A stretch of 64,000 nt of DNA, taken from assembly GCA_014218235.1 (NCBI GenBank), contig CM024753.1:187650348-187714347 (forward strand), written 5' to 3'. Below are positions 1 through 12,148 of the stretch, one piece after another. The stretch comes from Colocasia esculenta. Lineage: Eukaryota > Streptophyta > Magnoliopsida > Alismatales > Araceae. Under the pieces are notes generated by a model, which was given only the letters and a program-made list of their open reading frames with translations, was not told where the DNA came from and ran no database searches. The position numbers were made by a program, and so were the translations under genes. Each line of letters begins with the position of its first letter. Position 1 is the first letter of the stretch.

Positions 1-388
1 CACACTGCAGCCTCCCCCACCGACAGACAAAGCTCATCTGCTCTGTCTGGACGAAACAGAGCAATAAATGAATAGTCAAAATCGCGACGGAGGCATACGT
101 CGTGTTTATAACACCTTAAATGTGACAGACCAGACCGTCGTCAAATGCGCCGCGCCACGGAAGGTGATTCGGTAAATCGCGACGTAGGAAGCCGTCGCGT
201 TCAAAACTCGACGACACTCCCCATCGCCTTCTTCACCAGAAAACCTGTAGGCTATATGGGCCCATATTTTCGGCCCACGACACTCACACCATACACGGAA
301 GCCACAACCAAGGCTCAATGACCCTACATTGGTCACGAGCACTACACCAGAACCACTAAACATAGATCAGGAGGACCACGATGTTGCA
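1..388 (-). mobile_element. Left LTR of old host gypsy element, truncated by window start
   Basis: These bases align almost throughout with the end of the right LTR of the same element (about 25062-25135 joined to 37951-38262). Shared landmarks include the run ending CAATAAATGAATAGTCAAA and the segment around ATATGGGCCCA. The alignment breaks at about 388. Sequence beyond it (about 395-440) resembles the inner edge of the Tekay elements, with a TCGTCCTCGA motif also seen near 8650 and 15975. That fits the internal side of a minus-strand gypsy element. The exact last LTR base is uncertain by a few bases. The segment contains several TCGCGAC-type motifs. Confidence 0.75.
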
Positions 389-2205
389 TTACGATCACCT
401 AAAAAGGAATGTCGTCCTCGACATTCAAAACCAAACCATGACAAGCCAGACTATCACCTAAAAAGAAATAAAGCTAGTCACAAGCAAAAAGGATACACTT
501 TCTTTGCGCTTGCCTTTCAAACCATTTTACGTTGACTGATTCAGTCTGTTTATTTTTGTGCCAGTTCTACTTTCTCCTTTCTCTTTAATTCATTTCATAA
601 CTGCTCTGCTCTATTGACTCAATCTGTCTTTCTTTATCTTTTAACTATAGGCGATTCTACCTTGTTGTTGGCGCTTTATCTCCTTGGACCCAACCTACTT
701 CCACATTTTCCCAGCTGTGTTTGCAACATTATTTCTATGCCGCTTCACTTAATTAAAACTTTTCACCATATCTGCCACTCTTTCTTGGTGCTATTCCATT
801 ATCGGCCTATCATTGCCAACTGTTACTCTATCTTACCTTTACTCATATTCTCAGCTATAATTCCTTGAAGAAAATCAAAATACCATTTCTAAATTTTTTA
901 CTCTATATATCAACTTGGTTATGCCGCTCTAAACCCTTATCTTGTTAAGAACCACTGCCTCTTTAATTAGCTTTGTAAAACCTCAAATTCTTTTTTTTTC
1001 AAACAATTAAACTTCTGATGACCTGGGAGTCTTGAATCTTCTATGCTTCCACTGTGCCACTCTGATTTCACCAGATACTTGCCAAACTGTTCCATAAATT
1101 CGGCCTTCATTATTGCCTTTAATTCTCTTTATTTCCACTACTACTCTGACTCTAACTGAGCTGACTTTACTTACTTATCAAACCATCTTACCCAATTAAT
1201 TACCACAAGGAGGAAATACCTGAATTCTTGAGCTGCTTTCTTTAATGCTTCAATTCTATCTGTGCCACACTGAATTCTGAGTCTTGCCATACTGCTACTG
1301 ACATGCTTTCTTATTACATATTTTTCTTACTTCAAATAATATTCTCTGACTGACTCAACAAATCAAATCCATAACCCTTCAAAATATCCATTCTCATTGC
1401 TGTGATACTGTACTCTCTTATCGGGAAATAAACTACTAATTAACTCTACACATACTCTACCTTCAACTTTACCAAATTCTTTCTCAATCAGGTGCCACCT
1501 GACCCAAAACTCTTCACTATTTAACTGATCACGGTTTTCCTTTATATATTCTACAATCTACTGACTTTAAAATTTTCAATTTCCATACATTTTATTTTTT
1601 CTGTTCTATTCTGCCATACTTTAATCTGCTCACTATTCTTTAACTGATCTATTGTGGCTTTTACATCAAACTCTGGAAATACCTTTTAAATAAAACTCCT
1701 CTGTTCATTTGAATCACTTACTGTACACTGCCACATAAACTCTTACTGCACATTTCTTGAATCATCTCACTATTATCATTCTATAATTTGCCACATTCTT
1801 TCTTCCTCTAATTAATGAAACTGAGCTCTAACTTTACTGGCAACCATATCAAATATAATACCATCTCTGCAAGAGGCTTTCCTTTAATTATTCCACCATC
1901 TGGCTAATCTCACTGTACTACTTACATTGTAACTTTTCTTAACATACAATTACCTTTCACTGAAACACTGCCAAAACCAGAATTCGAATACCCATTTCAT
2001 TAAGTACAATAATTTTCTCTGCCTGATTCCTCTATTTCACTCTGCTACTTTACAATCTCAGCATCAACTTTTCCAATTACCTTGCAATAACTGCTTTATT
2101 CTTAGTACTGAAAACACCACTATTACAACATACTCATTAATATCATTTTTTCATTTAAACCTTTACTTTAATTCTTACACAATCTGCCTTTCTATTTTGC
2201 TCAAC

Positions 2206-2210
2206 CTGAC
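2206..2210. repeat. Target-site duplication CTGAC (left)
   Basis: CTGAC directly precedes the solo LTR and is repeated directly after it. Confidence 0.9.
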
Positions 2211-4610
2211 TGTAAGACCCGGCCCTCTTGGGCCCTTGGCCTCCTCAGGGTCGCGACGGACACCCTGGTAGCGACATGGTCGAGCTAGGGGAGCCTGTCG
2301 CGATAGGCTTTTGGTCGCGGCACACCTGGCCGTCGCGACATGGTCGCGACGGGGGTGGGCATCGCATTCTTGTCACCACGTCTGAAGGCATCGCGACTGC
2401 TTTTCTGACCGATCTGACCGCTGTCCTTTCTATCAGAACGGCCTTGTCGGGTGTCAGGTGCGTACAACGTTGACATGACCTGGCAGGCCGTCGCGTTCTG
2501 GTTTCCCGGTCTTCAAGGTTTGACCGTCTTTTGGTGTCGCGCTGGGCTCGGCGGTCGCGACATGGTCGCGACGCCGGGGGCATCACGACATGCTTACTAT
2601 CGCGCCATCTCGACCCGTCGCGTCTCTAGGCCCATCAGTTAAAAACCAAGGCAGGAGACCCCCTTTCTTCTTCCCCTTCCTTTCTTCTTCTTCTTTCTTC
2701 TTCCTCCCCCTTCGAGCCCTCTTCTTCTCCGGCAATTCGTTTCTTGTTCTTGGTGCTCGTAGCGAGGAGGTGACGTCCCCTTGGTGTAGGCGACATGCTT
2801 GTGGTGCTTGGAGTGAGGAGGAGGTGGCCATTCCTACGTGAAGGCCCCAACAGGTCGGCTCTACTCTTAGAGGTAGGGATCCCTTTGTTCTCCTCTCGTT
2901 CTAGCATGCTCCCTTCCCCTTGATAGCTTGTTTCTCCGTGGTTTGAGGTTGTGGGGTGTGAGGATCATGCTCGTGGTGAGTGAGGTTTCCCTCGAGCGTA
3001 GATTCCTTGTAATCCATGTTTTATGGGGTTTTGGGGTTGGTTTGGTTGTTTATAAGCTTTCTTATGCGTTTCCCATGCTCCCCTCCCCCGTATGGATGTG
3101 TTTGTACCGGTTTTGGGGCGGTCCTTGGGAGGACTGCACCAGGACGCCCCTCGGCTGAGGTCGCGACTAGTATAGAGGTAGCGATGATGTCGCAACCGGC
3201 GCGGCCGCCGCAACATCATCGCGACGCTCTAAGGCGTCACGACAATGTCGCGATAGCTTGAGCCGTCGCAACAGTGTCGCGTGCGTCGCGATGATGTCAC
3301 GACGGCTGCGCTGGTCGCAACAGTGTTGCGACAGCCTGTGGCGTCACGATAATGTCGTGACGGCCCTGGGGTCGCGACAACACCAAAGACAGGTAAGTTC
3401 ATGTGTAGTTCGTTTCTCGTGGAGTCTTCACCGTTTCCGGTTCTTTCTGTACCCGTGGCACCAGTGCTAGTTCCTAGTACGGTCCTACACTAGTCATTCG
3501 CCCGGTGCTCGGCACCCGAGGGCTTGTCCCGTGAGAGAGGTTTTTACCGTTTGCCTGGGACCCCCATCCTCGTGCGCCTTAGAGGGATCGTTCGGGGCGA
3601 CAAGCGTACTCGAGTCACGGACTCTGGAGTTGAGGGGAAAATGGTGGTTAGGACAGCGGCGTCGAGTTGTTTGCAGAGCTCTCTTGGTTGGTTTGGGACA
3701 CTGAGGACAGCCGGAGTTCTACCTGGTGCAGGCCAGCCAGTCCTTCTTCTCACTGCCTCGCTCTTTGTGGCCCCGGAACCACTTAGAGAGGCCAGGCGTG
3801 GGACCGTAGTTCGGTCAGACTACGACGGTTACTGTTGTGTACTTTGTACTTCTGCCTCCACTCTGACAAGATGTGGAGGTTTGGGCCTGGGTCGAGGATA
3901 AGACGTCAGTGGACACACCTGACCAGTTGACTAGTGGTAGCGTTTTCCGTAGCTAGTGTCCCTTATCCGGACAGGGTTCTCCCTGTCTGTGTTGCCAACC
4001 GCATGGTGGTCACGACGTGCAGGTTCTACGGAGTTTCTGACCGTGGTGTCCTTCCGTATCGTGCTAGTTAGTAGTTTAGCTTCCGCACTTTCCTCTGTAG
4101 ATTAGAAGATATAACTGCTGTTATTTAATTATTATATATTCTTCTGCCTGTTAGAGCCAGAAGGAGATTGGTAGTCCCTACTGAGCTTTTGTTGTGAAGC
4201 TCATCCCTTCCTTTTCCAGGTGAGACTTCTCCGCAACGGCAGGTCGCGCATCGGGCAGAGTAGGCAGGGCGGTAGTCGTCATCCTCGCAGCTAGCAGTGG
4301 TTCCCCCCCCCCCCCCCCCCCCACTTTCAATTGTATGTCACCCTCGGGGTATGCCCCTAAGGGCTCAGTCCTTCCCTTTTACTTGTACTCGTTGTGCGTG
4401 TGTTGGAACTGTACCTAGAGCGATATGCTGCGTCTCGCTCTTCTTTCTGCTTCCACGTGTGTGCTTCTAGTTTAGTAGTTGACGTTTATTTCCCTTACAT
4501 ATTCTATTAGATTGTGTTATAGCCCTTCCAGATTCCCAGATCTGTGGGCGGCGACCGCGAAAATCGGGTCCTCGGCTTGGGCCGAAGGTCGGGTTCTTAG
4601 GGTCCTTACA
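2211..4610 (+). mobile_element. Solo LTR, Tekay-like gypsy family
   Basis: This 2400-bp segment begins TGTAAGACCC and ends GGTCCTTACA, with inverted TGTAA/TTACA termini. It is flanked by perfect 5-bp duplications CTGAC (2206-2210 and 4611-4615). There is no PBS, PPT or internal sequence next to it, so it is a solo LTR left by intra-element LTR recombination. Its first 70 bp and last 150 bp match, in reverse orientation, the ends of the three LTRs at 6466-23336, including shared GGGCCCTTGG and GGGCGGCGA blocks. It is therefore the same family, inserted in the opposite orientation. Its U3 differs and has GTCGCGAC clusters at 2250-2575 and 3160-3380. Confidence 0.92.
4303..4322. repeat. Poly-C run (20 C)
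   Basis: An uninterrupted run of 20 C near the U5 side of the solo LTR. The homologous position in the Tekay LTRs carries only a short interrupted CCCCCTCTC, read in reverse, so the run has expanded in this copy. Confidence 0.9.
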
Positions 4611-4615
4611 CTGAC
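4611..4615. repeat. Target-site duplication CTGAC (right)
   Basis: CTGAC directly follows the solo LTR and matches 2206-2210. Confidence 0.9.
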
Positions 4616-5580
4616 ATTCCCTTATCAGCTTCTCAACTAACTTGCCTCTCTTTTTCCTCATATTGTACACAACTACTAAACATTATTGATCTTATCTTTA
4701 ACACTGCAACCTTAAGAAATCCGTCTGTTGAATCTTCACAAACTGTCACTTACCAATTGAATATCCTTCCTTCGAAATTCTCAGAAAACTTAACTGAATA
4801 CTGATGTTCCTCTACTCTCTCTATATCCAACTTCTCACCTCTGCTGCTATAACCATTTCTGATCACAAAGCACATTTAACTCTACTGCCACATATCACTA
4901 CTCCTCTGTTTACTAATACCTTATCTGAAGCGGGTCTGCCTCACTTGATCATTCCAAATCTTCCATATCACTAATCACATTATCATCCAAACTACTTCTT
5001 AACACTTCTGACACAATCTCAAACATTTCGATTACCTCTGCTAAATTTCTCAATCACAATCCTTTCATCTAACAATCTTTAACACACATTATTCCACACT
5101 ACAACGCTGTTCCCATTGTAATTCTATTACATAACTACCTCTATAATAATTTCCTCTTACACAAATTCACAACCATTACCTTATACTTGTCTTCATTGAT
5201 TCTCTACCTTGCTAAAACACCTTCATCACCTTGAATCATATCCTTCTCAGAACATAACCCTATCTATATTGAATATCACAACTGAACTTACCAATTCCAT
5301 CAATTTTCCACAACTGAAATTCTCCACACAATCATATCTTTCTACAACAATCCAACTACTAGCATATCAGCAAACTATACCATTACCAACCACACCATTT
5401 TTTGCCACCACTAGCAATTACCAAGCTGACAAACATATGTACACAATACACAAACTAAAACTTATATGAAAACCACACTAAAAATTGCACAAAACTATAG
5501 ACTTACTACCATCAGTGGACATTTAACCATGTCTTGGGACATTGTAACCTTAAAGTCTTTTCATATTCTAACTAGACCAT

Positions 5581-5592
5581 GCTCTGATACCA
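5581..5592 (-). other. tRNA-Met-type primer-binding site of host element
   Basis: GCTCTGATACCA is the plus-strand form of TGGTATCAGAGC, the usual site complementary to initiator-Met tRNA in plant LTR retrotransposons. It sits 2 bp from the LTR start at 5595 (TGTAGCGACCC), fixing the minus-strand orientation and the LTR boundary. The same 12 bases occur at both PBSs of the Tekay complex. Confidence 0.8.
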
Positions 5593-5594
5593 AT

Positions 5595-6465
5595 TGTAGC
5601 GACCCAGGATATTTATGCCCAATAAGGCTCCATATCCAAGTCCGCCTCCCGCGATCGGATCGAAGTCTCGCAAAGGATAGCTCACACCAGTGTCCAGTAA
5701 AAATATAAAGAAACACCAAGAGCATAATATACAACAAGAAGCAGACATGACTAATCTACTCATTCCACAAATTACATTGTCCCAATACATTATTACATGT
5801 CCAAGAGAAAAGTACAAACTACTTGGGGCATACCCGAGGGAGCAAAGCTCACACTAAACACGACTACAACTCAACTACTAGTAGAACAAGTGTTGCCACA
5901 ACGCCATTGCAGGCCAAACACACGGCTAACACCTGCAAAGGATTGTAAGGGAGTGAGCCTAAACAAGTCACTGGCTCAGCAGGGACCTCCCAAAAAACAA
6001 CTGGAAACTAAAAAGACCTCAACCACAAAGGGTCTCACTGGCAACACCGATAGCCAAACCACAACATATTCACATTAAACATAATTAAGCTGCAATTATG
6101 TAAAACTCACTATCTAACATAGTCTGTAGAAACTAAAGAAACCAACAGGACTAATACGGAAAACACCAATCCACAAAAACAACAGAAATGCCTATGCCAT
6201 AAGCCTCACAGGCAAACCACGAACACTGGGGTAATAGGACTGTCAACAATAAGCTAGTCCACTATACCCTAGAACAACAAACACCCCGAAAGACTACTCT
6301 CAAAAGGGTACAACACAACAAGTGGACGGTCCTACAACATGACCTCCACAGAGCACAGTTCCACCTCAAAATCTGAAAAGGCTGGTACTAAGCGTACACG
6401 ACAAACGGCTACCCACGAAGGGTACGGGTACCTACCACCACGGGGTACCACCGCAAAACCTCCAC
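5595..6465 (-). mobile_element. Right LTR of host element, segment 1 of 3
   Basis: Starts TGTAGCGACCC directly after the PBS. It is broken at 6465 by the Tekay complex, which duplicated TCCAC, and resumes at 23342. No coding potential seen. Confidence 0.75.
6461..6465. repeat. Target-site duplication TCCAC (left)
   Basis: TCCAC directly precedes the Tekay complex and recurs at 23337-23341, after the third LTR. Confidence 0.88.
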
Positions 6466-8636
6466 TATAACGACCCGAGAACCCGACCCTCGGCCTACGC
6501 CGAGGACCCGATTTTCGCGATCGCCGCCCACAGATCCGGGGGACCCGGAAGGGCTATAACACGCGTCTGACAGGATATGTAACGGAAGTAAACGTCAACT
6601 GCTAAGCTAGAAGCGTACAAGCGGAAACAGGAAAGTAAAGCGAGACCGCTGCGTACGCTCTAAGTACAGTCCCACGCACGCACACTAGTACAAGTAAGGA
6701 AAGGGGAGAGACAAGTCCCTTAGGGGCATACCCCGAGGGTGACGTACACTGAGAGGGGGAACCACTGCTAGCTACGGGGACCTCGACTACCGCCCCGTCT
6801 CCTCCGCCCGACGCGCGCCTGCCGCTGCTGAGAAGACTCACCTGGAAAACAGAGGGATGAGCTTTACAACAGAAGCTCAGTAGGGACTACCAATCTCCTA
6901 CTGGCTCTAAATAGGCAGAGGAACAAATACAATTATTAATAAAGGAAAGACTGCAGTTATATATTCTACCTACAAAAGGAAGTGCGGAAGCGAAGCTAAA
7001 GCTAACTCGGTACGGAAAGTACTCGGTCGGAAACTCCGTACGACTGCTCGTCGTGACCACCACATGGCTAGTAAACACAGATGGAGGGGACTCCGCCTGG
7101 ACAGAGAACACTAGCTACGGAAAAGCACCACCACTAGTCAAACGGTCAGGCGCGTCCACCGACGTCTTATCCTCGACCTAGGTCCTGGCCCTCGCATCTC
7201 GTCAGAGCGAGGTAGGACACAAGTAACACAACAGTAACCGCCGTAGTCTGGCCGGACTACGGTCCTACGCCTGACCTCCCAAACAGTTCCAGGCCCGTGA
7301 GAGCGGCAGTGAGAAGAAGGACTGGCTGGCCTGCACCGGGTAGAACTCCAAACTGTCCTCGGCGTCCCAGACCAACCACGAGAGCTCTGCAAGCGAACTC
7401 ACACGCCACTGTCCTAACCACCGTTTTCCCCTCAGCTCCAGAGTCCGCCCAGGTGGCTGCCAACTAGAGCACACTCGTAGCCGGAGTACTCCCTCAACAG
7501 GCTCCCGAGGACGGGGGTCCCAGGTAACGGTAACAACCTCTCGCACGAGACAAGCCCTCAAGTGCCGCGCAGGCGAAACGACTAGTGTGAGACCGTACTA
7601 GGAACTAGCACAGGTGCCACGGGTACAGTAAAGCGAAAACGGAAGCGGCAGAAGCACAACCTGCCTCTGGACTGAGAAGGCGACATAGGCCCTGTCGCCT
7701 TCAAGAAGGCGACATATGCCCTGTCGCTTTACCAGTCAGAAGGCGACACAGGGTGCGTCGCCTTACCAGACAGGTGGCGACACAGGGTGTGTCGCCTTAA
7801 AGCCAGTCGGGGGTTCCGGGCATTCTTCTTCCGAGAACCTACAAACCACCCTCGAATACAAGGGATTCTACGCTCGGAGGAAACCTCACTCACGCGAGCA
7901 TGGAGTTCTCACACTCCCAACCCAAACCACAAGAAAAATTACGTCACGAAGGGGAAGGGGAGCATGCTTAGGGCAAGAAGATCGGCGTCCCTACCTCCAC
8001 GCGAAGAACGCACCCGTTGGGGCCTTCTCGTAGGTTGAAACGTCTCCTCCTCGCACCGCACGGCACGAACGTGACCCCTGCACGAACGGGGCGACAACCT
8101 CCTCAGCACGGCCGCCTCAACACGGGGGAGGCACCCCAAAAACGCCGGAACTCTGAGAGGGCGAGAGAGGGAGAGCGGGAAAGGAGAGGCGCGAGAGAGG
8201 GGAGAAGGGCTCGGGCGCCCAGGCTTTAAGCCCGGATCCTGTGAAGGCGACATACCACCCTGTCGCCACAGGAACGAGAAGGCGACAGTGGGTGTGTCGC
8301 CTTCAAGAAGGCGACATACCCCCTGTCGTAATTCCACTGACAATCGGTCAAATCTCGGAATTTGAAAAAGTGAAGGCGACAGCCATCTCGTCGCGTTCAC
8401 CCGACACCGCCAGAGCCGTACTGACACAAAGGACGCCTGTCACGTCTGTCAGACTGCGTCTGGGGCGACGCGATGGGAAGGCGACATAGGCCATGTCGCC
8501 TTCAAGAAGGCGACATACCCCATGTCGCAATCCCAAACAGAACCAGACACCAACGCGGTCGGAACAACGTCCCGATAGTCGCCCTGCCGCGACCCAGAGG
8601 ACGGGGCCAAGGGCCCAAGGGGGCCGGGGTGTTACA
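6466..8636 (-). mobile_element. LTR 1 of Tekay complex (3' LTR in element sense)
   Basis: 2171 bp from TATAACGACCC (first dinucleotide changed from TG to TA) to GGTGTTACA. It is shorter than the other two LTRs mainly because it lacks about 85 bp near 7840, which LTR 2 and LTR 3 both keep around 15085-15160 and 22465-22545. The U3 contains repeated GGCGACA...TGTCGCC pairs at 7675-7800, 8243-8330 and 8476-8528. Confidence 0.9.
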
Positions 8637-8652
8637 ACCCTCCCTCCTTAAG
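8637..8652 (-). other. Polypurine tract of Tekay copy 1
   Basis: Plus-strand ACCCTCCCTCCTTAAG abuts the LTR. On the minus strand it is a purine-rich tract, the expected plus-strand primer just upstream of the 3' LTR. The same tract occurs beside LTR 2. Confidence 0.75.
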
Positions 8653-8728
8653 ACATTTCGTCCTCGTAATGAAAACAACTCGGTCTCAACCCGAAAATAA
8701 CAAAAAAGGGAAGATCACCACATACCGA

Positions 8729-11700
8729 TCAATCAAACAAATAAGGAAACTGCTCCACCATCTCATCCTCGCGCTCCTAGGTGGCCTCGCCACCGACGCG
8801 GTTCTGCCAAACGACCTTGACTAGCGGAATCTGCTTCTTGCGCAACTGCTGAACTCTGCGATCGACAACACTAACTGGGTACTCTGGCACTGACAAATCT
8901 GGCGCTACCTCTAGCTGCGAGTAGTCCAACACGTGCGAAGAGTCCGCAACGTACCTCCTGAGCTGCAAAACGTGGAAAACGCCGTGCACACCTGCTAGCT
9001 CTGCCGAAGACTCAGCCTGTAAGCTACCTCGCCGACCCTCTCAGAAATGGGGAATGGCCCATTATATCTGGGACTGAGCTTTCCCTTTCTGCCAAACCTC
9101 ATGACGCCCTTGGTCGGCGAGACCCGCAAGAAAACAGGGTCACCAACGCTGAACTGCAATGGTCTTCTGCGGACGTCTGCATAACTCTTCTGCCGGCTCT
9201 GCACTGCCCGAAGCCTCTGCCTGACCAAACTGACTGTCTCGGCACACTGCTGTACTAACTCTGGCCCCAAAAGCTGCCTCTCACCAACCTCGAACCAGTG
9301 AAGCGGAGTCCTGCACGGGCGACCATACAAAACCTCATATGGCGCCATTCCGATGCTCGAGTGATAACTGTTGTTATATGCGAACTCTACCATCGGAAGG
9401 TGAGACTCCCAAGTGCCGCTCCAATCTAAGCAGCACGCTCTCAGCATGTCCTCCAGTGTCCGAATGGTCCGCTCTGACTGACCGTCTGTCTGAGGGTGGT
9501 ACGATGTGCTGAACCTCAACTCTGTACCCAGTGCTCTCTGAAGACTGCGCCAAAACCCTGACGTGAACCTCGGATCTCTGTCTGAAACGACTGAAACTGG
9601 GATCCCGTGCAACGAAACAACTCTGTCCATGTACAGCCTGGCTAACCTGTCCACTGACCACGACATCTTGATCGTAAGGAAGTGCGCTGCCTTGGTCAAA
9701 CGATCCACAATCACCCAAATACCATCATGCCTCTGCGGGGTACGGGGCAAACCAACCACAAAGTCCATGGTGATGTCGTCCCACTTCCACACAGGAATGG
9801 GCAACGGCTGCAACTCACCACCAGGACGCTGGTGCTCAGCCTTCACCTGTTGACAGGTAAGGCACCGAGCAACAAACTCTGCCACGCCTCTTCATCCCTG
9901 GCCACCAGAATGACCTCCTCAAACAATGGTACATCTTGGTGGAGCCGGGTAGAACGACATACCTCGACCTGTGAGCCTCTGACAACACTGCCTCACGAAC
10001 CTCCTCTGGAACGTACAAGCGGCCTCTGAATCTGACCTCACTGTCTTCGCTGAGCTCAACGTCAGGCATCCGCAAAATGTCTGCTAACTCTGCATCTGCT
10101 CGCTGCGCCTGCAACACCTGCCTGAACAGTGATGGCCGAACTGACAAACTGGAAGCCACTGCACGGTCTCTGGTCCTCGACGGAACAAACACTCCCTGGG
10201 ACAGCTCCTCGAACAGCCTCCACTTTCTGACCATCAGCGAACTCAAGCGCACACGCCTACTCAATGCATCGGCTACAATGTTAGCCTTTCCTGGATGATA
10301 GGAAAGGGTTAGGTCATAGTCCTTCAAATACTCCATCCATCGGCGCTGCCTCAAGTTCAAATCCCTCTGGGTGAAGATGTACTGCAAACTCTGGTGATCG
10401 GTGAAGATCTGAAAAGCCTCGCCATACAGGTAGTGCCTCCACAACTTGAGAGCGTATACCACTGCCGCTAGCTCCAAGTCATGGGTGGGATAGTTCTCCT
10501 CATGCTTCTTGAGCTGCCGAGAAGCATAGGCAACGACCCCACCATGCTGCATCAGCACGGCACCCAAACCTGTCCTCAACGCATCGGTGTAAACTACGAA
10601 CCCACCGGTGCCCGATGGCAAGACCAACACTGGCGCCGAAGTCAACCTCGTCTTCAACTCCAGAAAACTATGCTCACAGTCCTCTGACCAAACAAACCTG
10701 GTGTCCTTCCTCGTCAACCGAGTCAACGGTGCTGCAATCTTGGCGAAATCTTGAATGAACCTCCGGTAGTAACCTGCCAGACCCAGAAAACTACGGACCT
10801 CTGCAACTGATGTGGGCTGCTCCCACGACAACACTGCCTCAACCTTGGTCGGATCCACTGCCACACCAGAACCCGAGATCACGTGCCCGAGGAAGTGCAC
10901 CTCGCTCAGCCAAAATTCGCACTTGTCGAACTTGGCGTAAAGACGGTGACTCCGCAGGGTCTCTAGCACGATCCTCAGGTGCTCCTCGTGCTCCTCTTCA
11001 GAAGACGAGTAGACCAGAATATCATCAACAAAAACAACAACAAAGCGGTCTAGGTACTCACTGAACACCCTATGCATCAGATCCATGAATGCTGCAGGTG
11101 CGTTCGTCAGCCCAAACGGCATCACGACGAACTCAAAGTGACCGTACCTGGAACGTAAAGCCGTCAAACCAACATCTGACTCTCTGATCCGCAGCTGGTA
11201 GTAGCCGAATCTCAAGTCGATCTTCTAGAAAACTCGGGCCGATTGCAACTGATCAGACAAATCATCAATTCTCGGCAACGAGTACCTGTTCTTCATAGTG
11301 ACCTGGTTCAACTGCCGATAATGATACACAACGAAGACTACCATCCTTCTTCCTCACGAACAAAACAGGCGCACCCCACGGCGAACGGCTCGGACGAATG
11401 AAGCCCCACTCAAGCAACTCTTGCAGCTGGCGCTTCAACTCACGCAGCTCCGCCAGGGCCATCCGGTAAGGTGCCTTAGACAAGGCATCGTACCAGGCAA
11501 AAGCTCGATGGAGAACTCTACCTCTCGCTCAGGCGGCAACCCAGGTAGATCCTCCGGAAACACATCAGAAAACTCAGAAACAACTGGCACATCAAAAACT
11601 GAAGGCCCGCTAGGCTCCAAGGAACAAACCGAAGCAAGGTAAGCAACGCAGCCATCACGGATCAAACGACGAGCCTTACAGAAAGAAATGAATTGCCGAC

Positions 11701-12148
11701 GGGTAGACCGGATACCTCGAAAGCAGAGAACAGGTGCTCCAGGTATCTCGAACTGAACGGTCTTCCTCTGACAATCAACCACGGCTGAGTGAGCCTCCAA
11801 CCAATCCATGCCCAAGATGACGTCGAAGTCGCTAAGCTGCAACGCGTACAACCTGGCCGGCAACTAGTGACCCTCAACCTCGACTGTCACACCCTCCAGG
11901 TAACCAAAGGAACGCACGTAGTCACCGGACGGGAGATCGACCAATACGTCACACTGCCTCTCGGGTGTGTGACAAGTAAGGGACTCGTAAAACTCCTCGG
12001 ATGCAAAACACAAGGAAGCACCGGGATCAACCAAAACACGAGCAGCTCTGCCAAGGATAGGTAGAGTACCTATCACCAGGTTCGATGCCTCTGCCTGCTC
12101 CCGGGTGAGCGCCATCACGCGACCACGACCACGTCCACGCTGCGGCAC
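8729..12148 (-). pseudogene. Tekay copy 1 pol (protease-RT-RNase H-integrase-chromodomain), broken
   Basis: This is the polyprotein of the left internal copy, read on the minus strand. Protease starts near 12148 with the catalytic D in a D-P-G-A-S context. RT and RNase H lie at 9887-11215 (FVDDILVYSS near 10990; RNase H TDHQSLQYIF). Integrase lies at 8995-9885 (zinc-binding C-x2-C; core with TMDFVVGLP, VSDRDPRF, HPQTDGQSER). A chromodomain follows at about 8729-8860. Lesions seen by comparison with copy 2: TAG at 11864-11866 (CAG in copy 2), frameshift near 11484, small deletions near 11322-11332, TAG at 11225-11227 (TCG in copy 2), 2-nt loss near 9887, 1-nt loss near 9004, and TAG at 8777-8779 at the conserved Trp after EAT in the chromodomain. 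It cannot give a working polyprotein. Confidence 0.9.

Larger units (their letters stand above)
389..5594 (-). mobile_element. Degenerate internal region of host gypsy element (interrupted by a solo LTR)
   Basis: The interval lies between the left LTR and a primer-binding-site remnant next to the right LTR. Without the 2405-bp solo-LTR insertion it is only about 2.8 kb, against about 5.1 kb in the Tekay copies nearby, so it is deleted or belongs to a non-autonomous element. Bases 540-2205 and 4616-5580 are AT-rich, very poor in G on the plus strand and almost free of CpG. I find no frame with recognisable gag or pol motifs. The short open frames at 614-868, 5209-5469 and 5466-5708 look like chance. 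Confidence 0.55.

Noticed and set aside
5581..5592. Part of a tRNA-Met gene
   Set aside because: Only the 12 bases of a primer-binding site are present; no cloverleaf can be formed around it.
7939..8427. Arg-rich frame of 162 residues in LTR 1 (similar ones at 15420-15743 and 22588-23127)
   Set aside because: Lies within the LTR U3, arises from GC-rich stop-poor sequence, and differs in length between the LTR copies.
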